The translations under genes were made by a program, and so were the position numbers. This document shows, piece after piece, positions 10,680-21,660 of a stretch of 64,000 nt of DNA; the first letter of the stretch is position 1; the number at the start of each line of letters is the position of its first letter. The stretch comes from Hyposmocoma kahamanoa (lineage: Eukaryota; Arthropoda; Insecta; Lepidoptera; Cosmopterigidae). Below the pieces are notes generated by a model that saw only the letters and a program-made list of their open reading frames with translations, was not told where the DNA came from and searched no databases. Location: the NCBI RefSeq assembly GCF_003589595.1, contig NW_020654289.1, forward strand, positions 6,451,692 through 6,515,691, written 5' to 3'.

Positions 10680-10861
10680 GTTAAAAAAGGGTTAAATTAT
10701 GATAACGTTCGTTCATATAAACCACTGGCCACATAAAATACCCCAGAACTTTAAATTTTAAAAAAGAATGACTTCGATTGTGTTTTGTTTTTCATTAAGC
10801 GTTTTGGTATTTGTGGCCAGTGCCTCATATGAAAGTTATTTATAATTTAAACTTTTTTAAC
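10680..10861. mobile_element. Fold-back MITE-like element (182 bp)
   Basis: Two arms of about 65 bp are inverted copies. Left arm words: GTTAAAAAAGG, TTAAATTAT, TTCATATAAACCACTGGCCA (ending near 10752). Right arm, complemented: GTTAAAAAAG, TTTAAATTAT, TTTCATATGAGGCACTGGCC. About 50 bp of unrelated sequence lies between. TTAA occurs at both outer ends (10681-10684 and 10857-10860), so a TTAA duplication is possible but not proven. No coding sequence. Confidence 0.65.
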
Positions 10862-11364
10862 CTTCCCCTATTGCTATAAGCTACGTACAAAGTTACGCTC
10901 ACACGGATGGCAATCGTTAACTACAGAAAGTCACCATACAGTAGTCAAATTATGAAAGTTTACTTTTATGAACGTAGACAATAGACGTAGACAAAAGAAA
11001 TTATACAGCCTTCCGAAGTAAATGGAATGAAATGGAAAACTAAAAATGGCTACAAATATTATTTAATTGCAAAGTTGAATGGAACACAACGTAATAAATT
11101 AGCAAAACTGAATTCCTATTACGAACAGAAAAGAACAAAGGAAGGTCTCGTTAAATTAATTCCAACTTAACTACATATTGTCCTAACAAGCTTTACCTTA
11201 AAGAGGTCGTTGACTCTAAGAATTGGTAAATTCACGCATTGACATCCAAAGAGTGAAAGCCAATTTAAGAAATAGCCATAATTATGTCCAACTGTAACAT
11301 TTCGTGTCACGCGATTGGACGGGCGGTGTTTCTGATGTTAAATGGCACTTATCGTCAACTTTAA

Positions 11365-11598
11365 GAGCGGTTTACACACGGCGACTTTAGCAGCGATTCC
11401 GTCGCGATGCAGTCGCTAATCGTTTAACTTTACACACACGAGCGACTTAAGCTGAGATACAATCGCGATGCAAACGCGATGCACGTTTTTAATGATTCAA
11501 CATAAGTGACGACATCGATGCAACCGCCTATAAATCGCAAGCGTCACGATGCTATTGCGCGTTTGTATCGCTGCTAAAAGCGCCGTGTGTAATCGCTC
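11365..11598. mobile_element. PIF/Harbinger-like MITE (234 bp)
   Basis: Left end GAGCGGTTTACACACGGCGA and the complemented right end GAGCGATTACACACGGCGCT continue in near-identity through TTTAGCAGCGAT, giving inverted ends of about 33 bp. Both sides carry TAA (11362-11364 and 11599-11601). The interior repeats GCGATGCA-type words. A TWA duplication supports PIF/Harbinger. No transposase. Confidence 0.7.
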
Positions 11599-11747
11599 TA
11601 ATATGGAGTCGGTTAAGACATTTTGCTTATCTCTATTTTAAGTAATAAGAGTAAAGGTGTGATTTTTGTTCGAAATAACGTAATGAATTAACATACAAAG
11701 CGATTTAAAGAGATTTTTATAAAGATTTTACGGGCGGATATCATCAT

Positions 11748-12010
11748 CATCAACCCAGGGAGCACGGGTATCCTCTCAGGTGAGGATTTAGGCCTGGCCC
11801 AACGCGGGTTGGGGACTTTACACGTTTTCCGAGGTTCGTGAACCTTCTTCGACGTGCAGGTTTCTTCACGATGTTTCCTTTTACCGAAAAGCTCGTGGTA
11901 AATTCCAAATTAAATTTCGCAAATAAATTCTGAGAAAGTCAGTGGCGCGAGGCTGGATTGGAACCCACGGCCTCTGTTTGAAACGCGGTAGGTCAAACCA
12001 TAAGGGTCAA
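11748..12010 (-). repeat. Lepidopteran-type tRNA-derived SINE (SINE-F)
   Basis: Reading right to left, a tRNA-like head with the B box in reverse (GGATTGGAACCCACGGCCTC at about 11955) is followed by a body with TTTCTTCACGATGTTTCCTT and GGCCCAACGCGGGTTGGGGA. This body is one of the most common SINE sequences I know from moths and butterflies, which supports the organism assignment. The copy is diverged. Confidence 0.65.
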
Positions 12011-12104
12011 GACACATTGAAAGAGCAGAGGCCGGAGGAGCATGTTTGGTGCAAAGTATTACTAAGCATTTTGAATTATATTCTAAAGAAAAAAGTTCGA
12101 ATTG

Positions 12105-12312
12105 TTTTTTTTATGATACCAAATGACTGGACAAACAAGTCGTGCGCTTGATGGTAAGCGACACGGCTGTCCATAACAGTTTCAGTGCCACTTAGAGCTT
12201 TAAAACACAAAGATTTAATGGGCACTGCAACTGCGCCCTTCACCTTGAGACACGTTGATAAGTATCATGTGCCTATAATTTCACCAGCACCTTCAAAATC
12301 GTAACGCAGTAG
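12105..12312 (-). repeat. Repeat A copy 6 (5' truncated)
   Basis: Minus-strand copy starting at a T-run and stopping at AACGCAGTA, so it lacks the 5' third of the family. Confidence 0.75.
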
Positions 12313-13568
12313 AAGAAGAGATTTGAAGTGATATGTATAGTGGTGCAGGTGTAGTGTAGGTGCAGCCGCGAGGCCGCGCGAGAATTGTAGCGACTAGTTC
12401 AAAGAGGCACTGTGCTAGCTCATCCGGCCGCTGTGCGCCTCTTCTTTTTCAGTGCCACTTGACCCTTAGGTTAAGTTATTGGAAAATAGACAAAGAATAT
12501 ACGACAAAATTAATCATATTTAGCAAACAATCAAAAACTTCTTGAAATCACAATTCTAGGAAAAAAATTGTGCTTCCGAATACCAACTACTGATGTTTGC
12601 CCTACGTTGTCACTCATAATAGTATTTCCGTATGATAGAATAGTTTGACAAGCACTAACATTTCTGGATTTATAATAGTTGTTTTACGATAGAAATTGGT
12701 AGTTTTCGGTAAAACATTAATTAAGTTGGCAGAGTAGTATTACGTCAGCAAAATTTTTCAGAACTTTTATATTTCATTCGGTTATTTCCGTATTTTTATT
12801 TCCACAAAAGTTTTCGTTAGCTTAATAAATAAAGCAGTAATATTTATATTTTAAATTAGCTCATAATTTACTTTTCGGAGCTTCTGTTACTACCCGAGAT
12901 AATACAATTTAAAGGACCGATCTTTATGTTAGAACTTTTGTATGCGTGGTTACAAGATTCTTTAAGCCCCATATCTCTAATTTGATCGAAGTTCTCCCAG
13001 ACTGGATTATAAAATATTAATAAAGTTACCCACCTATCAGTAGGGACACTGTACGCCGTTTGTGCCAAAATAAAATTTAAATATGAAGAAAAATATATGT
13101 AGTAAAATTAAGGATAAACACTGATTATATATACCGTGTGAAATACGTATACGGTGTGAAAACATGATTCCTAGAAATTTTCACGATAGAAAAGAAAAAC
13201 AAAGTTACCTAGAATTTTTTCGAGAAAACGCTGTATTAATAGGTACTTTATTAATAATTTTTGTTTACACCACCGAACTAATTAGATTGCGTATACTATA
13301 CGATATACATTTTTCAAATGGTTTCGATCTCGTTTGAAAAAAAAACAATTCTGTAACAGTGTCCCCGCCGCTCGGCCTAAGCAAAATCAACCTTATTAGT
13401 ACGGGAAAAAAATTGAATTCGGACTGAGATAGTATCGACTCTTAAGGGAATCATCACATTTTTTAACGCGTTATCTGCTTGAGCCGGTCAGAAAAATCTT
13501 TATGTTCCATGTTGGTAATAAGAATGAAAAACACATTCCACGTTTTGCTGCCGGTCGAAGTGCTCACG
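12313..13568. other. No gene recognised
   Basis: Contains a short GC-rich patch (12355-12450). Around 13132-13165, CCGTGTGAAATACGTATA is followed by CGGTGTGAAAAC, a small imperfect direct repeat. No supportable coding sequence. Confidence 0.4.
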
Positions 13569-13630
13569 CAAAAACACGACGTCTTTTTCGCTTTTATTAC
13601 ATGGCCATTAACCTTTTCCTGGCCGGCTCA
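13569..13630 (+). repeat. Repeat M copy 1
   Basis: ACACGACGTCTTTTTCGCTT followed by TTATTACATGGCCATTAACC resembles 58156-58215 (GCCTTTTTCGCTCTTATTTC, CTTTTTCAACTGGCTT) in the same order, about 60 bp. Family unknown to me. Open frames over it (13479-13684) look incidental. Confidence 0.4.
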
Positions 13631-14531
13631 ATGCTATTATTTATCAATAAGTATGGGAACTCCCTAATTTCGCTTCTATTTTAGAACACACAGGAATAAA
13701 CTTTAGTGACCTTTACACTAAAGCTGCTCAATATTCGAGGCTTATCAGAATCTGAGCTCCTATCTGCAACTAACTTGCTTACCACCTTTAAATATTGTTT
13801 TTCCCATGACACCAATCCGATGTATATATCCTATGATATTATAACATTCAAATTATGGAATAAGCTTCTAATAAAATAGGGCAGAATATCACACATAAAT
13901 TGTTAGTTCGTAAAGTAGATTTATATATAGAATCTTTATGATATATATATATTGATAAATAATCTAGACTCTAGCCTTGTTATCGTAGTCTGTAATAGGA
14001 TTATTATTTCTTGCATATGATATGGCAAATATTACAGAAGTAAGTCGAACAAAATTACAATTACGTGCTTTTGTAACATTTATAACAGGCCAAAAAATAT
14101 CCATTGCTAAAGTTTTAACTCAGATTTCGTAACAATATTACAAAACATACTCGTTAAAATTGGTGTTACCACTACTTAAATACCTATTATTAATGTGAAA
14201 CTCTTAAAAATGACTCTACACACGAGCGATGAATACGTAGGTCATATGGCTTTTTATAGAAATTTATGTTAAGAAGTTTTATTCCAGATTTTTTTTGTTA
14301 ACAAACTTTGTGCACAATTTAAATTTATAAGCACAAAAATAAATTCGTTACAAGGTAGGAGTTAGGTTAATAGATTAATACTGAAGTTTCCGGAATTATT
14401 TTTTATTTATTTTTATGGAATATTTAATGAATAAACAATTGTTATTTTTTAAGGTTTTACAAGGAGATTTAAAATTTACAACATACATTACTATTATGTT
14501 AATTCAACAACACTTTATAATGCCTTTAATT

Positions 14532-14931
14532 NNNNNNNNNNNNNNNNNNNNNNNNNNNNNNNNNNNNNNNNNNNNNNNNNNNNNNNNNNNNNNNNNNNNN
14601 NNNNNNNNNNNNNNNNNNNNNNNNNNNNNNNNNNNNNNNNNNNNNNNNNNNNNNNNNNNNNNNNNNNNNNNNNNNNNNNNNNNNNNNNNNNNNNNNNNNN
14701 NNNNNNNNNNNNNNNNNNNNNNNNNNNNNNNNNNNNNNNNNNNNNNNNNNNNNNNNNNNNNNNNNNNNNNNNNNNNNNNNNNNNNNNNNNNNNNNNNNNN
14801 NNNNNNNNNNNNNNNNNNNNNNNNNNNNNNNNNNNNNNNNNNNNNNNNNNNNNNNNNNNNNNNNNNNNNNNNNNNNNNNNNNNNNNNNNNNNNNNNNNNN
14901 NNNNNNNNNNNNNNNNNNNNNNNNNNNNNNN
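14532..14931. other. Assembly gap (400 Ns)
   Basis: A run of exactly 400 N characters. The true content and length are unknown; a placeholder length is possible. Open frames reported across it are artefacts of untranslatable codons. Confidence 0.99.
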
Positions 14932-14932
14932 A

Positions 14933-15025
14933 CAATACATTGAAGCTGTTACTCGCACGGAACATATGCATTCCGATGAAAATTCGAAGGGGTCTGAGGC
15001 ACATACAGAAGTGAATGAAATCTAA
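14933..15025 (+). CDS. Possible 3'-terminal coding exon at gap edge
   Basis: From the first complete codon after the gap, one plus-strand frame stays open for 30 codons and ends at TAA (15023-15025). The residues include AVTRTEHMHSDENSKGSEAH near the middle and end in EVNEI, an acidic, hydrophilic tail typical of a protein C-terminus. The stretch is less AT-rich than its surroundings. Any start, splice acceptor or domain would lie inside the gap, so the protein cannot be named. Thirty open codons can arise by chance, and the opposite strand is also open here (as far as 15268), so confidence is low. Confidence 0.3.
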   Translation, partial: QYIEAVTRTEHMHSDENSKGSEAHTEVNEI

Positions 15026-15443
15026 GGGTCTTATTATTAGGGGAGCCGAATTTGTTTCATTTGAATTGTAAATTTTTTGTAAGTTCATACATACATACAC
15101 TGTATTTAGAAATATGTTTATGAACAATACAAAGAGGAGACATATTTTAATATAATAATAATAATAGCTATTCTTGTTAAAATGTATATGAATAAAAGTT
15201 GATCTCGATGCTAGTAGGCCAACTGTCAAAATAAGAATAAAGAAGGCAATAACGCCATTAATAATCATAAGAACGTCGTAGCATTCACAATTCAGTAATT
15301 TTTGGCAAAATTTTTCTTTTTTTACAATCTATCGATAAAACTATCGACAACAACTACATAACTATTTAAAATTTTATGAAAACTGGCAACCCTAAAAATG
15401 TCATTTTACTCTGTCTTCAAACTAGACGGAACATATTTAAACA

Positions 15444-15821
15444 CTTAGAATAATAACGCATAGAATGATAGTTTCATATCAAACGAACTGTCACAAGTGA
15501 GGCAAAAATCAAATTAATGTAGGCTAGGTTTAGTAGTAGGTTAATTTTCGGTTTTAGTGAATATTTATATAAAAATACAAGTTGAAACGCGTTACTTCCT
15601 TGTGGAATGTGATGTTAGTATGTATTTTATGTTTGTCTGACGCATTTTTACACTCATTTACCGCACATTTCGTCATTTTTAGCTAAAATTCTTGATCTGT
15701 TCGCGGTGCAAGTTGACCTTGAGCACTGAAGGCCCGCCCGCTCGTGTAGGCCTATTGGGCGCGCTTCAATTTGCCTCACTTAGCGTGTGCGGACTAGGTT
15801 TCTATGCGTTATTATTCTAAG
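15444..15821. mobile_element. TIR element TIR-F (378 bp) with 8-bp target duplication
   Basis: The outer 22 bp at each end are perfect inverted copies, beginning CTTAGAATAATAACGCATAG on the left. Immediately outside lie identical octamers TTTAAACA at 15436-15443 and 15822-15829. Subterminal AAGTGAGGCAAA is also inverted between the halves. A second, truncated copy at 45494-45574 starts at exactly the same CTTAG base with a different flank, which confirms the boundary. Eight-bp duplications fit hAT or P-type transposons. No transposase inside. Confidence 0.8.
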
Positions 15822-15829
15822 TTTAAACA

Positions 15830-16604
15830 TGTATTTATTCGTGGTACTTGGTGATAATAACGTATGATTTTTAATTTATAACACTATAATCTTAAGCACT
15901 ACTGAGGTGAACAGAAAGACACTTTTGTCTTTCTAGAATAACAGTTCAGACTGATTGTTACGACACCGTGTCATAACATCGAAATGTGGTCTATGGAAGT
16001 GCTCGTTTCGTGTAATGACTGTCATAAAGTAATAAAGGTATTGGTTACAGCTCGCTTTTTGATTTGTACTATAATTTTGTATTGTACATATTTTCGATTA
16101 TGCGATAAGTATTTGTACACAAAGTAAAGTGTACAAAAGATCCCTTTTTGCATACTATCGTTTGAGATTATATATTTTTTGTTTTTTGTCTAACAAAGCA
16201 AACAAGTATAACATGTCAATGTACAGTCTATAAGTTCTATGATATTTCTCCTATATATATACTAATTAAAAGAAAGAAAGCAACATTTATACAACTTATT
16301 AAGACTTATACAGAAGAAATTAGTGATAAAATTATAAGTAGAAACGGATCCAAATCAGTATACGTCATAGCTCGACTGCTGTATAACACTGGTTTTCAAT
16401 TCGAGCCGCTTTTATAGGATAAGTTAGCACGAAAGTGCTAATGTGTGTTAACACAAAACTTAAAATTTTAAAATAATTATATTTACTTTAAATTTAAAAT
16501 TAAAAATGAGCGGAGAAAATAGTTTATTTGTATCTCATACTCTATCGCCTGATGCTTTTTTCTCTCTATACCCCTCTTAATCTCGTGACCATATTCCTTT
16601 TTTT
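15830..16604. other. No gene recognised
   Basis: AT-rich. A small perfect hairpin TTAGCAC-GAAA-GTGCTAA lies near 16424-16441. Nothing else supportable. Confidence 0.4.
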
Positions 16605-16802
16605 AACCGGCCAAAAAGAGGAGGTTATATAGATTAGGCAGTATGTATGTTTTATGTATGTTTTCCGATTTTTCCGTCAATTGAGGACCGATTTTGTTTG
16701 AAGGGGTGCACTCTGGTAGTGGTTCCATCGTCACCAGTCAGAATCTGATGATCCATGGAAATCACGGAAAATTCGCAAATTTTATTGGTATGTCAGTGTA
16801 CT
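16605..16802 (+). repeat. Repeat G copy 2 (diverged)
   Basis: Begins TTTAACCGGCCAAAAAGAGG, then TTTTTCCGTCAATTGAGGAC and CCGATTTTGTTTGAAGGGG. The TCCGTCAATTG...CCGATT block recurs at 16811, so part of the element is duplicated in direct orientation up against the gag-like fragment. Confidence 0.45.
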
Positions 16803-16816
16803 TACTGATTTCTCCG

Positions 16817-17122
16817 TCAATTGTGGGCCGATTGTGAAAGTTCTTTTTTTGTTTGAAAGGGAGATCTCGAGATGGTCTCTGATTTTCGAGGTTCGTTCGT
16901 CTGAGGTTCGTTACGGCTATCACAAATAAAATTCCCGTGGCGAATTCCTTCAGAAGCTTCTAAATGGGAACATAAGATATCTTCGGAAGGAAATATTTGT
17001 GTAAGTTTACTCATTTGCTTCCTAATTTCGGTTACTGTAGTTGCAGGAGTCTCACCTCTGGCTGAAACCTCATGTTCTAACTCAGACTTTTGCAAAGAAA
17101 GGAATTTAATCGGGTACAACAT
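16817..17122 (-). pseudogene. LTR-retrotransposon gag-like N-terminal fragment
   Basis: The minus-strand frame begins with ATG at 17122 and reads MLYPIKFLSLQKSELEHEVS, then RGETPATTVTEIRKQMSKLT and FPSEDIL. The pattern S-E-L-x-x-E-V-x-x-R-G-x-x-P-x-x-T-V-x-x-x-R-K-Q is what I associate with N-terminal regions of insect LTR-retroelement gag proteins. It runs about 100 residues, far short of a whole gag, and its last dozen or so codons come from Repeat G sequence, so the fragment is truncated. No protease, reverse transcriptase or LTR is visible nearby. The family call is a judgement from motif pattern, not from a search. Confidence 0.4.
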
Positions 17123-17904
17123 TCACACAACGCCATTGACATTTACACAAAAAAATATTTTCAGCAAATAAAAGTCGACTTTTCACTTGACGCATTGCAT
17201 GTAATCAATAAATCACTGTCACTATGACAACCAGAAAAAAGTATAAAATGTACAAAGTAGTCCGTGACAGTCCCATTGTTACTAAAAAGTCAGAAACTGA
17301 TGAAATCCCATGGAAATCGAAAAAAGCAGACAAGCAAACTTTTGAGGCCGGTTTATTTTTTCAATGAAAAAGTTACAACTTGTGTGTTGCAAGTTTTAAA
17401 GACAAAAGTGAAACACTTTGTAAGATGCTGCAATGCTAACTGAGAAACGCGAAGAAAAATTCTTTTTTACTTTTAATAAAATAAACTTTTTTATTTTCTT
17501 CAATATTATTTTTTGTTGGACGGTTGCCGGATACATTGAACTCAGTTTTGACTCAGTGCTGTCTATGTAATGCGATATCCTATAAAGTACAACATCGCAC
17601 AAAATCTACGTTTAAGCTGGAACCAACGACGGCCACCAGCCTGCAGCGACCTGAAAGGAAGAGTGATCAGTACTCTTTCTCGAGGTAAATTAACCATCAT
17701 AGGATTTTTCATAACTCATGCAGACAAACGTGTACAAATTACGCAATTATGTACACACTCCTTACCAAAGTGTTCGGGTAAGATAAGAAATTTTTTAAGC
17801 CATTGTCGTTTTGAAAATTTTAACATGGGTTACATTTTACACCAAATGTAGATATAATGTACACAGTCTAAGTGTGTATTTTGCTCGCGAACTCATACAT
17901 TCAT
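17123..17904. other. No gene recognised
   Basis: No supportable feature. The 93-codon plus-strand frame at 17570-17851 has no recognisable domain. Confidence 0.4.
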
Positions 17905-18025
17905 CATGGGCGTTCGAAACGGAAGGTCCCAGGTTCGATTTCCGGTAGAATCAATTTAGGAAATGAACTTTCCAAATTCGTTCTGGTCTGAGTGTTCGAC
18001 TTAGTGTTCTGGAGTAAATTACGTA
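17905..18025 (+). repeat. SINE-E copy 2 (partial)
   Basis: Has the B box (AGGTTCGATTTCCGGTAGAA) and body (CCAAATTCGTTCTGGTCTGA, TTCTGGAGTAAATT) of the family seen best at 20670-20830. The A-box half is decayed. Confidence 0.6.
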
Positions 18026-18700
18026 CCAACAAAAAAAAATAAAAAAATTTATAAGTTCTATTTCTCACTTTCAATAAATTTCCTAGTCATAACCGCAGGC
18101 CGAACTACCATTACAATATTTACACAAATATACTGCACCACTTCTAGTGCAACTACACAACAGCTGTACAAACATTTGAATACACTTTTTGAGCATATTT
18201 TTTTGTGTATTTTATTTAGGCTACTGTACTTATTACTGTAATTATTTCAGCTTTTCGCACTCAGTCCTTATGATGAGATGTATTTCCTCATCCACTTCTA
18301 CATAGGCAGAACCACACTTCCCTCTAACAACAAAATTCGCAGTACGTCCGCTTCTCCAAAGCCATAACTCATCAGGGTCTCAACAGGAGCTTAGTGAGCG
18401 GCCATATTGCGACGGAGAAGTTCCACGAACTACTCAAGAGCAATCGAAATTGATTATATCGATTTATAGAAATATAGGCTGGGAATTCGGAATATTAAAT
18501 TGTAACTAATTGCGCCATGGGACGACGTGGATAAGTTACATCGATTTTAGAGTTATCCAAAAAGATCCAAGGGAGTATGTACAGTATGATAGTTTTTTTT
18601 ATATACCGTCGGAATTTTTGTAAAATAGGCGACACTACGAAAAAATTTTCGGGCGTGCTCTTTTTTAACTTTTTTTTATATTGTTTTAGGTTTTATTGTT
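18026..18700. other. No gene recognised
   Basis: A frame from 18250 to about 18350 is open after a splice-acceptor-like ATTATTTCAG and reads LFALSPYDEMYFLIHFYIGR, but it stops soon after and no partner exon is visible. Not called as a gene. Confidence 0.3.
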
Positions 18701-18766
18701 TTAAAAGATTTACGTTCTTAGGTTTTCGCGATTGTTACACATAGGAAATGAAACTATAAAACCAAA
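18701..18766 (-). repeat. Repeat B terminal fragment
   Basis: GTTCTTAGGTTTTCGCGATT followed by GTTACACATAGGAAATGAAA is the reverse complement of the right end of the copy at 38819-38984. Confidence 0.6.
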
Positions 18767-18859
18767 GATTAAAGAAAATTGGAATAAGCACTATCACTGA
18801 AGACAATGAAATTCCAAAAAAAGACGGAAAATAGGCAAGGAAATGGCTTCTACGCTGCT

Positions 18860-19162
18860 ACTGCTGTTACTCCTCCTTGTGAGAGACTTCATCCAGGGTA
18901 GTACTGCCACCTTACCTATTTCTGCCGCCAAGCAGTAATGTTAGCATTACTGTGTTCCGGTTTTGAAGGGTATCAAGGTGCTTGTGAAATTACAGGCACA
19001 TGGGACTTGACAACTTATGTCTCAGGGCGATGGGCGCGGTGGCAGTGACCCTCAAATCTTTGCGATTTAAAGCTCTGAGTGGCGCTGCCAGTATCAAGAA
19101 TAGGCTTGTGACTTGCCATCAGGCGCACGACTTGTTCGTCCCGTCACTTAATATAAAAAATA
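18860..19162 (+). repeat. Repeat A copy 7
   Basis: Near full-length plus-strand copy ending CGTCCCGTCACTTAATATAA plus A-run. The 5' end is slightly altered. Confidence 0.8.
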
Positions 19163-20064
19163 CATGAGATTTGTGGAGTGCACTCAAGCTATTAGTTATA
19201 GAAGTTTGAGATATGTATATGGCTCAAGACTAATCCGAGTTTGATCCGACAGGTGTACAAAGACTACTATAAATTCAGAAAAGAATGTGCTATTAATTCA
19301 GCTAAACGAAAAGATTGGTGTCGTGTTTTTGTTTTAGACGAAAAAAAAAAAATGTGCGAAAATGTTTCAACAAATAATCACTACAATCAATTGACACCAA
19401 CGCAGTGGTAAGTGCGGTCTCAAAATAGACTGGACGCAAAACAAACGTGGATCGCTGCGGTGTTCAACGTTTTAAAACACTCTAATGAGAAATGACTGAC
19501 CGTTGACAGATGGCTGTCGAAAAACCGAAATGGGCCTGCAATTTTGTAGTGCTGAGTACGGTTTGTGCATCAATGTGGGACAAATATAATCAGAAGTAGA
19601 ATTTTAATCAAAAGCTATATGTATGTATGTGTATAAATATTTTACTGTACAACAAGACTAATTACAATTTTTCAATTCAAGCTGAACGATTGAAACAAAA
19701 GTTGACTCTTGGGTCGGCAATAAAATCTAATAAATCATGAAATTGAATGCTATATTACTCAATAATTACAAGGATAACTTTATTATATTAAATGTACATA
19801 CGAATACATATACATATATATATTAAACACATGTTGATTTAATGTCAAAATACAAGCATTGCATTTAAGTGCTTCCTTTACCCGTCTCTATAAAAGAAAA
19901 AAGTAGTAATTTTAACACTTCCTTTTGCATGGAAGTAGATAGATATTTCCTAGGTAGACTAATTAAGAGTGAGAGTGTGCAATATTAAGATGTAGTTACT
20001 TAATAAGTTAATACATTAAAGTCAACCGTTACACTTTTTGAATAAATTAAAAACACTAATTGAA
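19163..20064. other. No gene recognised
   Basis: AT-rich, with a TATGTATGTG run near 19620 and ACATATATATAT near 19806. No supportable gene. Confidence 0.4.
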
Positions 20065-20215
20065 AATGAAACTATTTTTTTTATCTGAGTAGCGTTAATA
20101 TGTGTTTGGACCTGTAAACAACCCGAAGCGTTAGTTTCTTTGGAAACACAAATATACGCAATCAGGATCCGAAAAAAATAGTTTCATTTCCAATGTGTAG
20201 GAATCGCGAAAAACT
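20065..20215 (+). repeat. Repeat B copy with inverted ends
   Basis: Left end ATGAAACTATTTTTTTTATC and right end GAAAAAAATAGTTTCATTTC are inverted copies. The interior has CGAAGCGTTAGTTTCTTTGG and ACGCAATCAGGATCC, followed by the shared outer word GGAATCGCGAAAAACTGAG. Confidence 0.6.
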
Positions 20216-20369
20216 GAGACTGAGAACTAAAAAGACTAATACCACAGTATTACAAGATATCGTACCGGCTGAGTGAGAGGCTTCATCTCTCACAGGTGTC
20301 GATTACAGCGATAAAAACCTACAAAAACTAATACGAAAGATCTGTAACAAATAGAAAAATTACTAAAAT

Positions 20370-20450
20370 CTTTCGACTCGATCTGTTGCTCAGTTGATAG
20401 AGTTGTGGCATACAAATAGAAGTTCAAGTCCTGTTAGATCGAAGTTTTTA
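20370..20450 (+). repeat. tRNA-like sequence (SINE head or tRNA pseudogene)
   Basis: Contains an A-box-like TTGCTCAGTTGATAGAG and a B-box-like AAGTTCAAGTCCTG about 30 bases further on, then a T-rich run. No proper acceptor or anticodon stem can be drawn, so it is not a functional tRNA gene. Confidence 0.4.
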
Positions 20451-20669
20451 TTTTGTTTCTTTATTTTTTCACAAAATTCGTTTTTTTTATTTTTGTTTCT
20501 TTATTTTTCTTTTTCACAAAATTCGGGAGCACTATATTAGTAACAAATATTACTGTTTACAAATATAATAGAAAATGACCAAATATTAAAGCTCATTTTA
20601 GGTATCGAAATGAAATGAAATAAATGTAATTTCACAAAAAAAAAAAGAGAATATCATGTTAGTGATATA

Positions 20670-20830
20670 TTGACGACCTCGGTGGCCCAACGGTTTGAAC
20701 CGCGGACGCTATATGAGGAGGACCCGGGTTCAATTCCCGGTAGGACCAAATTGGGAAAACTTTTCTACATTAATTCTTATCTGGGTGTTCTGGGAAGTAC
20801 CACGGAGTAAATTCTCTAGAGAAATCCCTA
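20670..20830 (+). repeat. SINE-E copy 3 (best copy)
   Basis: Head GACGACCTCGGTGGCCCAAC with the A box, B box GGGTTCAATTCCCGG (about 20728-20742), and body ATTCTTATCTGGGTGTTCTG, then GTACCACGGAGTAAATTCT. Flows directly into an RTE-like LINE tail on the other strand. Confidence 0.75.
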
Positions 20831-20832
20831 GT

Positions 20833-20892
20833 TTGAGTTTGAGTGTCCCATTGCTGGGCAAAGGCCTCTACTCTGGACTTCCGCAGTTCTTT
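20833..20892 (-). pseudogene. RTE-like LINE 3'-terminal scrap
   Basis: Minus-strand translation gives KSRVEAFAQQWDTQTQT. E-A-F-x-Q-Q-W is the usual C-terminal end of insect RTE-type ORFs and also occurs at 49.3 kb (REAFAQQWYRT). Confidence 0.5.
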
Positions 20893-21660
20893 GTTTGATG
20901 CAATCTTAGGCCTGTCTTTTACTATTAACTTAATTTAGAACAAGTTCTTCACAATAATGTTATGCCAGATATATATCTCCGTTACTGTAGTAAAATTGGC
21001 CCTATGTTAACAAAGACATTTTTCTATAGAGCCATTTGAAACTATTAAGTCTCGTAATGGTCAATCAGAATTCCCACCGTCACAAACCAAATGTTAAAAT
21101 AACCGAATTACCGCAGACGATTCGCATACCATGGCTGGTTCCGATCAATATCATATAATTAAAGAAACGTATCATAAAGTAAAGGCTATCGGTGTACTGT
21201 CGCCGACAGAAGTACTTTTTTAACTCATTATTTATTTAGAGCCTTTGATCATTACTGGACATATCAGCTCCATTAGAAAAACTCTAGATCAAGAAAACAC
21301 TTCATGGTATCTGAACAAAAGGCTCGGATAAAGCGGATTAAAACTAACATTGAATATACTAAAACCAACTTGTGCAAAACAAACACCCTGATAGGTTCCG
21401 TCCGAATCTGCGCGAAAACGCTGCATGAGCAAAAGATACACATTATCAGAAATTCCACACACTTCGCAATTTGTAAAATTCACCATTCAGAAGTATTGAT
21501 CGATTAAGTTTTTCATTATATTCATCTGTATAATGATAAAAGTAGAACTATTAACTAAAATAACAGAACACATGAGGGAACAGCGACTGCTACTGTAAAT
21601 GCAAATTATAATTTATAGTCTCTTATGGCAACTTGTTTTATTAAGATATTGAATGCATTT
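20893..21660. other. No gene recognised
   Basis: Overlapping short frames on both strands at 21273-21507 mirror one another and have no domain. Nothing supportable. Confidence 0.4.

Noticed and set aside
14415..15268. Long open frames spanning the gap on both strands
   Set aside because: They are open only because the run of N cannot contain stop codons.
18240..18350. Possible exon after a splice-acceptor-like ATTATTTCAG
   Set aside because: Only about 34 codons to a stop, no donor or partner exon, no recognised similarity.
20370..20450. tRNA gene
   Set aside because: Only promoter-box-like words are present; no cloverleaf can be drawn.
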